A DNA stretch of 64,000 bases from assembly GCF_950023065.1 (NCBI RefSeq), contig NC_088681.1, positions 53,354,836-53,418,835 of the forward strand, written 5' to 3'. Below the pieces are notes generated by a model. It saw only the letters and a program-made list of their open reading frames with translations, was not told where the DNA came from and did no database searches. Shown one piece after another: positions 12,071 to 24,016 of this stretch (position 1 is its first letter; the number at the start of each line of letters is the position of its first letter). Source of the stretch: Planococcus citri. Its lineage: Eukaryota > Arthropoda > Insecta > Hemiptera > Pseudococcidae. A program made the position numbers and the translations under genes.

Positions 12071-14145
12071 TGTCTGTGTGTCTGTACGAGTATGTGAACC
12101 TTTGTCATTTTCCATTCAGTTTTTTCTTTCACAATAATTGATATTTTTTTCTGCCTCTCTTTGAAAATTGAAACATTCTGACTCCAAAAAATTCTGGTTT
12201 AAATAAATTTAAAGCCTTCTCTCCCTCAAATCGAAATATTTGAAAAAATGTGCTGAAAGTCACGTCTTATGATGTTTAAAAAATTTAACCCTTCCCTTCT
12301 CCTCCCATCCCCTTCGCTATTTCAAAGTTGACATTTGAAGGATCGGGAATATTGGAAAAGTTGATCTGGAAAAGTCTGCGAAAATCATTATTATATTCAT
12401 CTCTTCAAAATTATGGATACAAGGTTCAAAATTTTATTTTTATTCACCTCTTCTTTCAGAATTTTTTTAGTTTTTAAATTCAGTTAAAAAATTTGGACTC
12501 GAATAAATTTTCACTTGATTTCCCTTTTCTTGAAAATTTGAAATAATTGAGAGAAGTCTCTGCTGAAAATTCTGTTTTTCGTCAAAACTGCCAAGAACTT
12601 CTTCCTTCTCCCAAAAGACCTGTTTTTGGTTTGATTTCATAATATTATGTTGTCCTATTTCTTAGACAATGGGCTGAAATTTTCGACACATTCATTTAAG
12701 CCAATTTGATCAAAACATTGAAATCGCTTCTCGTATTGCTTCAAAATTCGCAAAATAAAAATAAAAACTACCCATATTCTAGTATTTAATTTATTCGGGC
12801 GACGAAATTTTCACGAAGATTACTTTCTATGCAAACTGAAATAAAAACCCAAACAGTGTCACGTAAATTTCACCTCATCTACTAACGTAGTAGCTACGAA
12901 GAAGAAAAAGCGATTAGTTAAATACGTTATAGTAAAACTTTTCAAAAAAGGAAAAAAAACGAAATTTTGATGGATGCGCTGCAAAAAATATTTCCGCGAG
13001 CTGATTAAAAAAAAATAAATTGTCGAAGTTTATTTTGATCGAGGACACGATGAATAATAATTTCAATTTTTTTAATTGCTCGAAGTACTAATAAAATTTC
13101 TCGGGCGATGGGAGCAGTTGAGAAATTGATGAAAAAAGTTTAGATACTGTCTGATCGTGAGCTGTGTGTTTCGAGGGGGAAATTTTATTCGCTCTAGTTC
13201 CCAAGATGAATTGGATAAGTGATTCATTATGTACCAGGTTCCTTCCTATACAGTCTCGTTTATACGTAGGTACATCAGCTGCTTGTGTAGGTATAAGGTT
13301 GCTTTTTGTGAAGGAGAAAGTAAAAGAGAGCTATTGATATCATATCACGTTGTATAATTATTTCCAATTTCGTTGATGAGTTTGAATTTTCATGAAAAAA
13401 ATTCCACGATGCTTGGAAATTGCGTGTGAATTCACGTGCTCGAGTAATATTATGCAGTAGGTATAGGTAATCTACTCATTTGCTTTTTAAAAATCATTTT
13501 CCTCTCATTCGTGGATACATTACAATTGGTGGATATCTCGTCCTTTTAATAATGGAATGAATTCGAACCGTTCAAAAAATTTCACTAAAGAGTACCTAAT
13601 GACTCTCTTATGTAAAAAATGACGATCAAAATTTCCCAACTCAGACATCATTTCACCTTTTGGAAAAAAAAAATAAGGCTCAGTGGAGATAATAAATACG
13701 TATAATTATCTCGGAAAATCAATACCCTAAAGGGAATATAATTTTCATGATAATTTTCACGATGGTTATTGACAAGGAGAAGACGTGCTCGATGTTTATA
13801 CCTCCTAACAAAAAGTCATAAATTTCAACGCTTCAGAATAGTTGGGGAGAAAAAAACACGCCGTTTGCTTTTTATTTTTACTTATTCGCTTTTTAAAGCA
13901 ACGTTTAACGTCGGTTTAAATATTTAATTAACTTTTTTATTAAAGTGAAAAAGTGAAAAATAAAATAAAATTACACGGGTTATAAAAATTCTCACGAACT
14001 CGTGATTTTTACGAGAATTGCATGTATATGAAGTTTTTAAACAGGAAAAACTCCAGCGTGTACTAGATGTAAATTATTATACAGGGGGAAAAAGTGAAAA
14101 CTGCCGAGCATTAATGACTTGGGTGAATTATTTTCGTATGCGCAG
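12071..14145. other. Non-coding DNA upstream of the Dpr-like exon
   Basis: No exon or repeat is recognised. The stretch ends in TATGCGCAG, a good splice acceptor, directly before the exon at 14146, so it is the 3-prime part of the preceding intron. I could not find the exon for the first half of this Ig domain (with its first cysteine) in the window. Confidence 0.6.
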
Positions 14146-14356
14146 GTATCGTGGGTCAGACATCGTGATATTCATTTGCTGACCGTTGGAAGATATACTT
14201 ATACCAGCGATCAGAGATTCGAAGCTATACATATGCCTCATTCAGACGAATGGAGCTTAAGGATAAAATATCCGCAGAAGAAAGATTCCGGAATATATGA
14301 ATGCCAAATCAGTACCACTCCGCCCATTGGATATCCTATTTACTTGTCGATAGAAG
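14146..14356 (+). CDS. dpr: Dpr-family Ig-domain exon (C-terminal half of Ig1)
   Basis: A 211-bp exon is bounded by a CGCAG acceptor and a GTAATG donor, and it starts in phase 0 and ends in phase 1. It encodes VSWVRHRDIHLLTVGRYTYT, then TSDQRFEAIH, a DEWSLRIKY strand and DSGIYECQISTTPP. The tryptophan of strand C, the D-S-G-x-Y-x-C of strand F and the QISTTPP strand are typical of the first V-type Ig domain of the Defective proboscis extension response proteins. These are neuronal surface proteins that bind DIP partners in synaptic specificity. From memory the wording is closest to Dpr1 among the paralogues, but I cannot align it. The open frame runs 18 bases past the donor and upstream through the acceptor; those parts are intron. 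The preceding exon is outside the window or not recognisable. Confidence 0.9.
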
Positions 14357-14359
14357 GTA

Positions 14360-17005
14360 ATGTATTTTTGATGTAATGCCAATATTTTTGTTTAGTCTGA
14401 AATACGAGTAGGTACTCGTATCCTAAGCTTTTGGCGTACTACGTATTCCTCGGTATTTTCAAGTAATATCTGCTGCGATGTGTAGCCGATACACCATCGT
14501 TATATTGCTGGCTTATGTATGAAAAATAAATCAAAATGCAATTAAGATGCCGTTCCGTGGTTCAATAAAGCTGTACGTAGATTACTGTACAGTGTAGTTC
14601 GATGTATACGTAAAAAAATTTCAAATTTAATTTTCAAGCCGGTTTTCTGAAGAGTGATTTTTTTTCTATATATATATTTTAATAAGCCAACGATGCAACG
14701 TATATTGCGATGTTTTTCCTCGGTATAAAATTTATTACAGGCTGTTTTTTTTTTTACTTACTCGTATATATAGAGTATACTTTGATAAAGTTCCTTGATC
14801 TGAATTGGTACCCACCCTCATCATCCTATCGTTTTCTGCGGTCTTTTAAATTCTCCGCCGACTCGAAAAGAATCCATCGAAGCAATTTAAATCTACTCTG
14901 GAAACGTTAATTGTGGTCAAAGCTAATCACAAGATGGACATAAAATACTCGTATATGTGTTCAGGATGACGTCGTCGTATGGAGGAAAAAAAAAGGTGAC
15001 AAATTAATGAAGAAAATAGAAATCTCTCGAGATTTACTTACGTGTACGTTCGTCGATAGAGTGAAAATAATTGGCGAATGAACCAGCAGCGCGAACTAGA
15101 GTTACTTTTGACAAGGGTTTCGAGAATATAAGGTTGGGTTTTTGGTTGTGTGCATGCTGTGTTAGAGGAAAAGAACATGTCGAACTTGAAATTTTTTACT
15201 TTAGTTTTATCTCGGGGCCAATATTGGTTTCGAGGTGGAAACAAAATCTCGTAGTTTTTGATCACGTTGAACTTTTAAAACTTACGGTGCAAGTTTCCGC
15301 CACAAAGTTGCCTGTAAAGTGAACGATAAGTATGCGAGGTTGTGTGTGACTTGGAGATTATTTAGGGTTTGATTACTTTTTCGTGATGGTTGGCTGATGA
15401 GAATACTGAAATTTTTTAAAGAATTTTTAACGAAAGGTTGTGTGGTGTAAGGGGGTGTTGTGAGGTTTGGAGAAATTGTGGTGGGTTTTTTGGTAAGTGA
15501 GGGGAGGGGAGGGGAAAGTGTTTTGGATGGTTCGATTTGTAAATTGGCAGTGTTGCAGATTTATGATTTTTAATCTATCTTGTTCTATTGAGACATTTTT
15601 TTTCTATTGTGGACTTCGAGGATGAAATTATTTTGCTTAAATTTTCATCTTGTACTTTTTTTCTGTTTTTTAATGATGAATTGATGAAATTAAAAAAAAA
15701 TTAAGTATGAAAATTGAAGCAAAAGAACTTCCTAATGAGTCTAGATCTGAGTTACTTGACTTTCTGAAAACTAGTTTGGGATCAGTTCCAGTTGAAATCA
15801 GGGGTTTTTCATTTTTGAACGAGAAAAACTGAAATTTTTGTGTTCATAACTTTTAAACGTGGTTTTAATTCCCAGTCTCGTTGGATCAGAAAGGTGTGAA
15901 AGTAACTCAAAATGCATATGTTTTGAGCAAAAGGCCATTTTCCGCGTTTAACTGTGAGGGGTGTGATTGCAAACAAATGCATTTTAGTGAACCAAGTATC
16001 TACCTATTTTAGGGACTGATAGCTTTTCCTCAGTACATTTTAACCTCTGTGTCTCAGATATTTTTTGGGACAATTTTTACGAAAGTTTGATATCGTAACA
16101 ATTAATTTCTCAATTTTCAATTTTTCATTTTTTTTCAATCATTTCAAAATAAGCCACTCTAAAAACCCAAAAAGTACAGGTCACTAGAATTATTCAATTA
16201 TTTTGAAATTTTAGTTGACCTATCTATTGTGAAGCTGAGGGCATGTATTAAGAAAAAGGTGTTAGTTCAAAATCAACTCCTCTAAAAATCTGTCAAATCA
16301 TAGGTTAGTCAAATGTTCAATTTTTTATTAATTTGGAAGTCCATTTTATGGCTTTGAAAGCAATAAAGTGTAAATTGAAAATCAGCACACACCCCCCCAC
16401 AACCTAAAAAAAATAGGCTACACAAATTTTTATTAACTTCACGGATGATCAGGCCAGTTTTCGGATCTTTCATGCATTTCTTCAGTTTCTGAGACAATGT
16501 AGGTATTCCATACATGTAATATAAGCAAGGTGTCCAGAACATCACATCCCCCTCATTTTGGAATCAATCGGAAATTATAGTTGAAAACATTCTAGGATGA
16601 ATATCACCAATTCACATTATAAAGTAAGGTTCACTACTTTCATAATTACCTGCAGTTTGTTCTCTGGCTGTTTTTATTCTTTGTAATATTCAAAACTAAA
16701 AATCGTTGTCTTCAAAAAAATTACGCTCGTTTTAGAAAAAGTCAAATATTTTTGTGATGAGAACTACCACCAGAATGTTTGTCTGTGCAAACGAATGTAG
16801 TATCACAATGCTACGTACTTGGGGGGGGGTGGTGGATTTTAGGCACAGTCAAAGTGGTCAAACTAGATTTTGTCCAGAACATCCTCCTTCTCCCTCACCA
16901 AATTCAGTTGAACTCGGTAATCTAATCGAATGTAACGAATCCATCTTGGCGCATCTTTGATCATTATAAAGAACCGCTTGGGAAATTACATTAGGGAGGG
17001 CTCCA
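14360..17005. other. Intronic DNA, nothing recognised
   Basis: Short frames only and no repeat family that I can match elsewhere in the window. A C-run/G-run pair (for example 16387-16396 and 16823-16832) and homopolymers are the only features. Confidence 0.5.
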
Positions 17006-17172
17006 GTATCTACCCTATTGACAAAATTATGCATAAAAACAGACGTGTTGATGGTAATGCGTGAATTTGGACTTTTTCAAAAATAAACATGCGATTCAGC
17101 CTGCGAATAGCATGCGTAAAAGTAATGTTAAAGCATGTAAAATAAAAGAAATATTGAAAAAATTGTTGCCCA

Positions 17173-17230
17173 GAATCGAACCTGGGACCCACAGTTTCTA
17201 TTTTTCTGCGTTACCTAACCCACTCGGCCA
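17173..17230 (-). repeat. tRNA-like promoter block in left arm
   Basis: On the minus strand there is an A-box-like TGGCCGAGTGGG (17219-17230) followed by a B-box-like GGTTCGATTC (17173-17182). The acceptor and anticodon arms do not fold as a tRNA, so this is a tRNA-derived relic. It mirrors the copy at 17365-17422. Confidence 0.6.
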
Positions 17231-17364
17231 CTTCGCCGCTTACAAAGAGTGGAGTTATTTCCGCATAAATGTTTGTGCGTTGTGAACTTATTAAATTTTT
17301 CTCACAAGCCCAAAAAGTGCAAACATTTATGGGGAAATAACTCCACTCTTTGAAAGTGGTGAAG

Positions 17365-17422
17365 TGGCTGAGTGGGTTAGGTAACGCAGAAGAATAGAAA
17401 CTACGGGTCCCGGGTTCGATCC
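17365..17422 (+). repeat. tRNA-like promoter block in right arm
   Basis: A-box-like TGGCTGAGTGGG (17365-17376) and B-box-like GGTTCGATCC (17413-17422) at class-II-like spacing resemble a Ser/Leu-type tRNA. The ends that should form the acceptor stem (GTGGTGA against CCAGGGC) do not pair, so I do not call a functional tRNA. Confidence 0.6.
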
Positions 17423-17619
17423 CCACCCAGGGCAAACATTTTTTCAATTTTTATTTCATTTTACATGCTATAACATTACTTTTACGCATGATATTCGCAG
17501 GCTGAATCACATGCTTTTTTTGAAAAAAGTCCAAATTCACACATGCTTGTCCTATGCATAAAAGCATGCGTTTTAGCATGCTATCGCATAATTTTTGTCA
17601 ATAGGGTAGCTGGGCTGGA

Positions 17620-20600
17620 GTGCTACATAATGATCTTTTATCAATACTGGGATTATGCAGGCAGGATCGTCGAGATTTTCACTCGATAATTGTGACTCAA
17701 TTTCTTTTGTCCTAATTGAGTGGATCTCTTGAAGTGCCCTAGTAGGGTTGATGTGGTGAGTTTCTGAGGTACCTTTCTTGTCTGAGTCATTGTGTTGTGG
17801 GGCTTGAGGAATTCATATCAAAAAAGTATACCTAATAAATTTGAATGTGAAACCAGCGCTACCACAAAACAAATAAACAATGTGCCTTAATACGTATATT
17901 GTCTTTGAATTTTCAATTTTTTTTAAAGATTTGGTTTAGAGAGCTCATGTTGAAAAAGTTGGGTTCAAATTCAAAATTAACACAACCAAAAACATTGCAA
18001 ACAAAATGCCTCATAGATTTTACTTTTTTTTCCAATGTTAAACAAAATTGTAGTGGCATTTTTTTTTATTTTTTTGAAAAATTACGAGTAATCCTTGATG
18101 GGGGGATATAAAAATGTTGAATTGAAGATATACATATACCTACAGGTGATATGGGTACTGAATAGGGTGGGCTATCTTTGATCTTTTCTTCTTTTTTTTT
18201 TTTTGTTGGAAAATTGGGGTGGATAAAAAGTTGCGGGGGCACTCAAAAGGCAGCAAGAAAAATTTTGGACTTGAAAGCAAGAAAACGTTTTTGAATCTTT
18301 CTTCACTCTTTCGGAGGTTTAACAAGTCTTAAAAAAAGAATACAATTTTAGACCTATTCAAAAGTTGTGTAAGTAAAATGGTCTAAAAAAATGTGAAATG
18401 TGGATCGAAACGAACATTTAAAAAAAGGGCTAGCAAAACAAAGATTTCAAAACATGTTCTTACATTAGGATTCTTTTAATCGTACGATTAGGTATATCAA
18501 TTTTGAGATTTGGAACCCTCGTAGAAAATTAATTGTTCAAGTCAGGGATCCAAAATTTTCCCTGCAGTATTTTGAGTTCCCTCTGCAAGTTCTTATCGAA
18601 TGCTTAAAAAAATAAATAAAAAATCACAATAAAAAAAGGTCAAAGACCGCTCAGTCTACAGTACATATTTAATTTCCCAATGAGCACCAACTAGGTAAAG
18701 CTATAAGGTCCCAAAGCTCATTTTTATATCTTCTTCAGAGCAATTCAAACTTGCTAAAGACTTAAAAAAGGTGAATTTTTTTTGATAAAATGATTTTTTT
18801 AAAATTTTCTAAAATTTACAAATTGATTAAAATTATTTCTGAAATGGCATACCTGGAGTTTCGAGCTGACCACCTAAAACGGCCAAGAGAGATCCCAATG
18901 AGCACTGTCCAAAGTTATATGTAGATACTGAAGTTCGTATTTGGTCCCTCCAGGGCAATTAGAAATTTCTGGAGAGAATTGAAAAATTTCTGGAGGCTCC
19001 TGAACAGCCAAAAACTAGTAATTGTTGATGTGTGAGAGCTGAATAATTGAAGTAAGTAATTATTCACATCGCTTTACTTGGCTCGAAAAAATGTATAAAA
19101 AGCATACAAATCATCCTTGAAACAGTTTTTTCGAATTTTTAAAATTTTCAAAAATGAACTTAAGCACCCGAAATTTTAATTACGAGAATCTGAGAACGCG
19201 TTCTTTCGATCAAGCTGGATTCTGTTTAAATTGAAGATGAGTGCCTGCAGTTCAGAAGATTTCCTGGGTAGCCTCAGGAACACGTGATAAAAATGTTGAG
19301 CTAAAAGTCAGGAGCCCCAATACGATTTGTCGCGATGTAAAATGGCTTGGTGGGGGGAGGGGGCGTTTGGATGAAATTTATTTTACATTTCAACGATTTT
19401 CAACGTGTTTTTTTCGATTTTTTTTCAAATTAGGTGGGTGTTAGAACTCGTGTAGCTATCTGAATGTTCATCTTATTTTGTTGTTGTTTTTGCTTATTTT
19501 ATCTTTGAAGATGTCAATCAAAATGACAACCAGTTGCTTTCCTCCTGCCCCTCCTGGTCTTATTTCAAAAAATCCGTAAGAAAATCAAGGTTTTTTTTTC
19601 AATTTTAGAGTTATGGTCTTACTTATCACGTTGAAAGATCAGCAATAAGTATGAAAATCTGATAAATTCAAGGTAACAGTTTCGACCTTCATTTTGCATT
19701 TTGTAGGAAAACTCCCACCATTGGAAAATTCCATTACGAACAGATTCTCTGGCACAGACTACGTAAAATATTCTCGTAATACCTACTATTCTACGGTTGT
19801 ATTTATTTCACGAATATTTATTATGAAAGTTTGCTTTTTCGCAAATATATACACGACAAGCCAGTAAACCGGCGTACTTTTCGTGAAGCGGAGAATGGAG
19901 ATCCATCCATTACCAAGTCTAGTGTGATAAGATCTCGTCGTACTCTGGTACGAGTACGAGTATAACACCAGAGTTGGTTTTTCGTTTACCGCGTGAAATT
20001 TTATCGCTAGCCTAACACTCGTCAGCAAATAATTTGTTAATGGTGGTGGTAAATTCGCAGCATATTCGAAGGGAAAGAGTGCAGAGAGCAGGGTAGGTAG
20101 GTAAACGGTAGCCAATTTGTAATGCGGACGTGCGCATACGGATCGAGCAAATTGCCCTTCAAATGGTATGACATTTGCGAGACGAAACGTTTTGAAATAT
20201 AATTTCCAGCAGTTGTCATTGAACGGTGCGGCCCCAAGGATTAATTACCGCCTAGTCGTCTCGTATATATACCTATTTTTGGGCTGGTACATTTGCATAT
20301 TGAATGAATTATCGAATTTATTCGCAAAGCGGTGAACTGATGCTATGCCTCGTCGTGGTTATTAGTTTTATAATTCCGTCTTATGGCATATTTGGGATAA
20401 TCGACTCTCAAAACTCGTTCTTTCTGACCCTTTTTTTCTTCTTAGCTCGAGTTGTAATGACGTGGAAAGTTTTAAAAGAGAAAACGATAGGTTTTTCGTA
20501 AAGTTTTTCTATCGGTGAATTTGGTGGAAGAATTTTTTCCCTGTGGCTATTAAGAACAGTTTAATCGTGGTTTGCGAATATGTAGTAACGCGTTACTGTA

Positions 20601-21320
20601 TTTTTATATGGAATGGAATTATCTATTATGGAGTTCTTGGAAAAAAATTTTGCTCATTTTTGTTACACGCGTAACACGAATACGTATTACTTATACCTAC
20701 TCGACGTGGTTTTTAAAATAACATAGGTACATTTTCGGTATGGTATACCATTTCATGAAACGTGCGTTAGCTCATCCATTGTGCGTTTATTATCAAAATG
20801 CAAAATGAAATAATAATCAAGGACGTGCTAAAATTCGCTGAAATTAAGCTCGTTGCTCGCAATTGGTTGGTCTCGTTTTCATTACAGAATGGTCTGAGTC
20901 TGAGCGTGAGGCGTCGATGAAGGAGCACTTTTGATGAGAAATTTCGTGCCAAGAATTTGTATCGTCGAACGTATAATTATGAGACCGGAAAAGAACATGT
21001 GCTCTATTTCTTTCCGAGGCACAAAATGTTCCAGCTTGTTCTGAAGTCATTAAATTTCTTTGTTTAATTATTCATTCGAAAGGTTCAATGTGTCGAGGAG
21101 AGAATTAATATGTTATGAAAGTGATCCATTGTTTGGTCGAGTTTAGAAGAAAATATGAGGGGGGGATTTGGGAACTCTACGACAACTCTTTTTGACGTTT
21201 TGATTTCAATGGAAATGTTAGATATTAATTTGAAAAGAATTGAAGATTCGTTTTCCTGAAAAAAAAAAATGGAGTGAGAAGGTGAATTGAAGTCGCAAAA
21301 ATATGATAAAGACTTCATAC
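17620..21320. other. Intronic DNA, nothing recognised
   Basis: No splice-supported exon, RNA gene or repeat family is identified in this 3.7-kb stretch. Frames such as 19786-20115 (minus) and 21085-21420 (minus) show no family motif. The latter runs into the foldback element at 21327. Confidence 0.5.
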
Positions 21321-21326
21321 CTAGTA

Positions 21327-23048
21327 GTCCGGCATATGACAATAGGAGTAATTGCACCCCCCCCCCCAGGCCGATCGTCCGGGACAACTTTTTTCTTAAA
21401 GGGGACATCGCAAGGAACATTTTAAAGCAAACTTGCCAAAAAAAAGTTGGCCTTACTTACAAAATGGCGGCCATTTTGATTGACAGGTCAGCCGAAATCG
21501 CAGATTTTGCGTTTCAACATAGGACTTGAACGAAATTTTTCAAACTTTACAAAGGTAGATCGAAAGATCATGCAAAAATTTATCACCTGTCGAAATTTCA
21601 AGTGCTAAAGTGCGTTTTTCGATTTTTTGTGAATTTTTGAAAATCGAATTACGGCCAAAAATGAGGGAAAAAATCAAAATTTTACCAAATTGACCAAGAA
21701 AGCTGAAATTTGGGATATACCCTATTTTTGACATGACAAATCGATTGGAAACGGTTTCAACCCGTTTTGAGCAGTTCTGGAGCCTCCAGCAGATTTTTGA
21801 AACTCGAAATTCCCACACAATTGAAAATTCCATCAAATTGGAGTTGTAAAGCTGAAATTTATTCTAAAAACTAATTTCGATACGCTACGAAGTACTGCAG
21901 GTAAATTTCAAGTCGTTTTGGAGCCTCCAGCGCATTTTTTGAAAATTACTGGAGCCTCCAGTAGATTTTTGAAACTTGAAATTTCCCCAACAATAATTTA
22001 TCAAATGGAGTTGGCAAGCTAGAATTTACTTCACAGACTACATGGTGGTTTCAAATGGTTTTGAAGCTTCCGGCTACTTTTAGGAAATTTCAATTTTCCA
22101 AGAAAACGTCATACAACCTTTCAAAAAGTTGTTGGAGGCTCCCAAACGACTTGAAATTCACCAGCAGTCAACTTCGTAGTGTATTGAAATTAGTTTGCAG
22201 AATGAATTTCGACTCTCCATCTTATTTTGATGATATTTTGGGGAAATTTCAAGTTTCAAAAATCTGCTGGAGGCTCCAGTAATTTTCAAAAAAGTCGCTG
22301 GAGGTCCTAAAATGACTTGAACCCACCTGAAGTCGTCTTCAGAGGGTGTTAAAATTGGAGTGTAGAGTAAATTTCAGCTTTCCATCTCCATTTGATGAAA
22401 TTTTGTGAAAATTTAAAGTTTCAAAAATCTGCTGGAGGCTTCAGGAATTTTCAAAAAGTCGCTGGAGGACCTAAAACTACTTAAAATTTACCTGCAGTAC
22501 TTCGTAGCGTATTTAAATTAGTTTTTGAAATAAATTTTAGCTTTACAACTCCAATTTGATGGAATTTTGTGGGAATTTCGAGTTTCAAAAATCTGCTGGA
22601 GGCTCCAGAACTGCTCAAAACGGGTTGAAACCGTTTCCAATCGATTTGTCATGTCAAAAATAGGGTATATCCCAAATTTCAGCTTTCTTGGTCAATTTGG
22701 TAAAATTTTGATTTTTTACTTCATTTTTGGCCGTAATTCGATTTTCAAAAATTCACAAAAAATCGAAAAACGCACTTTAGCACTTGAAATTTCGACAGGT
22801 GATAAATTTTTGCATGATCTTTCGATCTACCTTTGTAAAGTTTGAAAAATTAAGTCCTATGTTGAAACGCAAAATCTGCGATTTCGGCTGACCTGTCAAT
22901 CAAAATGGCCGCCATTTTGTTAGTAAGGCCAACTTTTTTTTGGGCAAGTTTACTTTAAAATGTTCCTTGCGATGTCCCCTTTAATAAAAAAGTTGTCCTG
23001 GAGGATCTGGGGGGGGGTTGCAATTACTCCTATTGTCATGTGCCGGAC
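21327..23048. mobile_element. Foldback element with GCCTCCAGCAG interior
   Basis: Terminal inverted repeats GTCCGGCA and TGCCGGAC are flanked by TA on both sides (21325-21326, 23049-23050). The near-identical arms continue through GACAATAGGAGTAATTGCA, a C-run, GGGGACATCGCAAGGAACAT and AAAATGGCGGCCATTTTGAT. The interior consists of inverted copies of the GGAGCCTCCAG monomer family seen at 3770-6190. The palindrome makes the same peptide appear on opposite strands (frames 21540-21836 minus and 22567-22845 plus), so these are repeat frames and not genes. No transposase is present, so the copy is non-autonomous. Confidence 0.85.
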
Positions 23049-23050
23049 TA

Positions 23051-23644
23051 AGTTATTCGTAGTTTTTAAAATTCTGAATCAATTGATGTTGAACTCAAGG
23101 CTTTCGAAATGTCCATAGGTAGTTCACGATTTGGGAGGAAGGTAGGGAGGGAGAGTGAAGGGGGCATTCGTCAATTTTGAGCACTGAAAGTGAAAAATTG
23201 TAACAAATGTTCCTCTGAACAGTTCTAATTTTCAATTTTTAATGCATTATTGCATCCGAACTATTTTTAAAAGGACATTCATTTCTGCGCCAGGAGGAAA
23301 GAAAATCATTGTTCAAATATTATCTTTGTCTTCTCAGAAGTAAATTAGCTCATTGTTTGAGATCTGGAAAGTATTTTACATACATCGAAAAGTTGCTCAA
23401 TAAGAAGAATTTCAGATGGCTTCAATGTAAATTGTATGATTCTTTAAAACTTCGCTGGGCATCAAACCTATGAATTCAAGTTTTTTTTCCAATCAAACGT
23501 AAAAAATCTACCTTTTCTCTCAGAATTTTCATTTTAAACATTTTTTTTTTCAAGTCTTCTTTGAGTTGAGTTTGTCTCTTCTCCTCATGGAAACGATTGG
23601 AGAAATTTCCGGCCTCCTCGGTGTATGGAAACTTTGAAAAATTT
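23051..23644. repeat. Spacer, then downstream flank of cathepsin duplication (copy 1)
   Basis: From about 23485 the sequence (CTACCTTTTCTCTCAGAATT, then GAGTTGAGTTTGTCTCTTCT and ATGGAAACGATTGGAGAAAT) is clearly homologous to 34055-34200 beside cathepsin copy 2. In copy 2 this flank runs directly on to the AAGTCCTG sequence, whereas here 4.2 kb of hAT and Penelope DNA intervenes. The part before about 23480 has nothing recognisable. Confidence 0.75.
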
Positions 23645-23882
23645 CTAATCAGTAGGGCAACCCAATATATTTTTTTGAATCTTTTTTTGTTGCACTCCGT
23701 TTACAAATGTAACAAAATCATTTTACGTTTCAGAAAATTGCCTTTCATTTAAGACCTACTTCATTTCGAATATTTTCGAATATTTTGCCTTAAAATGAAT
23801 ATTTTCGCATATTTGATTGCTATTTGAATTAGGAAGAAATAACTCTTGCTTCTCAGTTTTTACTATTTATTAGTGCAAAGCT

Positions 23883-23909
23883 TTTCAAACACCAAGTGTT
23901 CATCATCAG
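23883..23909 (-). ncRNA. Hammerhead-ribozyme-like motif, left Penelope arm
   Basis: Mirror copy of the motif at 27196-27222, on the minus strand: CTGATGA, a GAACAC/GTGTTT hairpin with a 3-base loop, then GAAA. See the right-arm entry for strengths and weaknesses. Confidence 0.4.
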
Positions 23910-24016
23910 GCTTAAATCACTATTGAACAAAATAACCAAGTCTACAAGCTTATTATACTAGTGTACAAGGGTGTGGTAGTTTAACAGTACAAGGGTGTGG
24001 CAGTACAAGGGTGTGG

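Larger units (their letters stand above)
17011..17608. mobile_element. Foldback/MITE with TA edges carrying tRNA-like arms
   Basis: Long inverted repeat. The left edge TACCCTATTGACAAAATTAT (17011) is mirrored by the right edge ending TTTGTCAATAGGGTA (17608). TA at both outer edges fits a TA target duplication as in Tc1/mariner-type MITEs. The arms stay complementary inward through AAATAACTCCACTCTTTG near 17337 and its mirror near 17245-17265. Each arm holds a tRNA-like block described separately. There is no transposase frame; frames here (17061-17285, 17211-17447) read through the tRNA-like arms. Confidence 0.75.

Noticed and set aside
17365..17422. A functional tRNA gene (Ser/Leu-like)
   Set aside because: The promoter boxes are good, but acceptor, T and anticodon arms do not pair as a cloverleaf; a mirrored relic lies in the other arm.
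21540..22845. Two similar 92-98-residue proteins on opposite strands
   Set aside because: They are the same arm of a foldback element read on both strands, containing repeat monomers.
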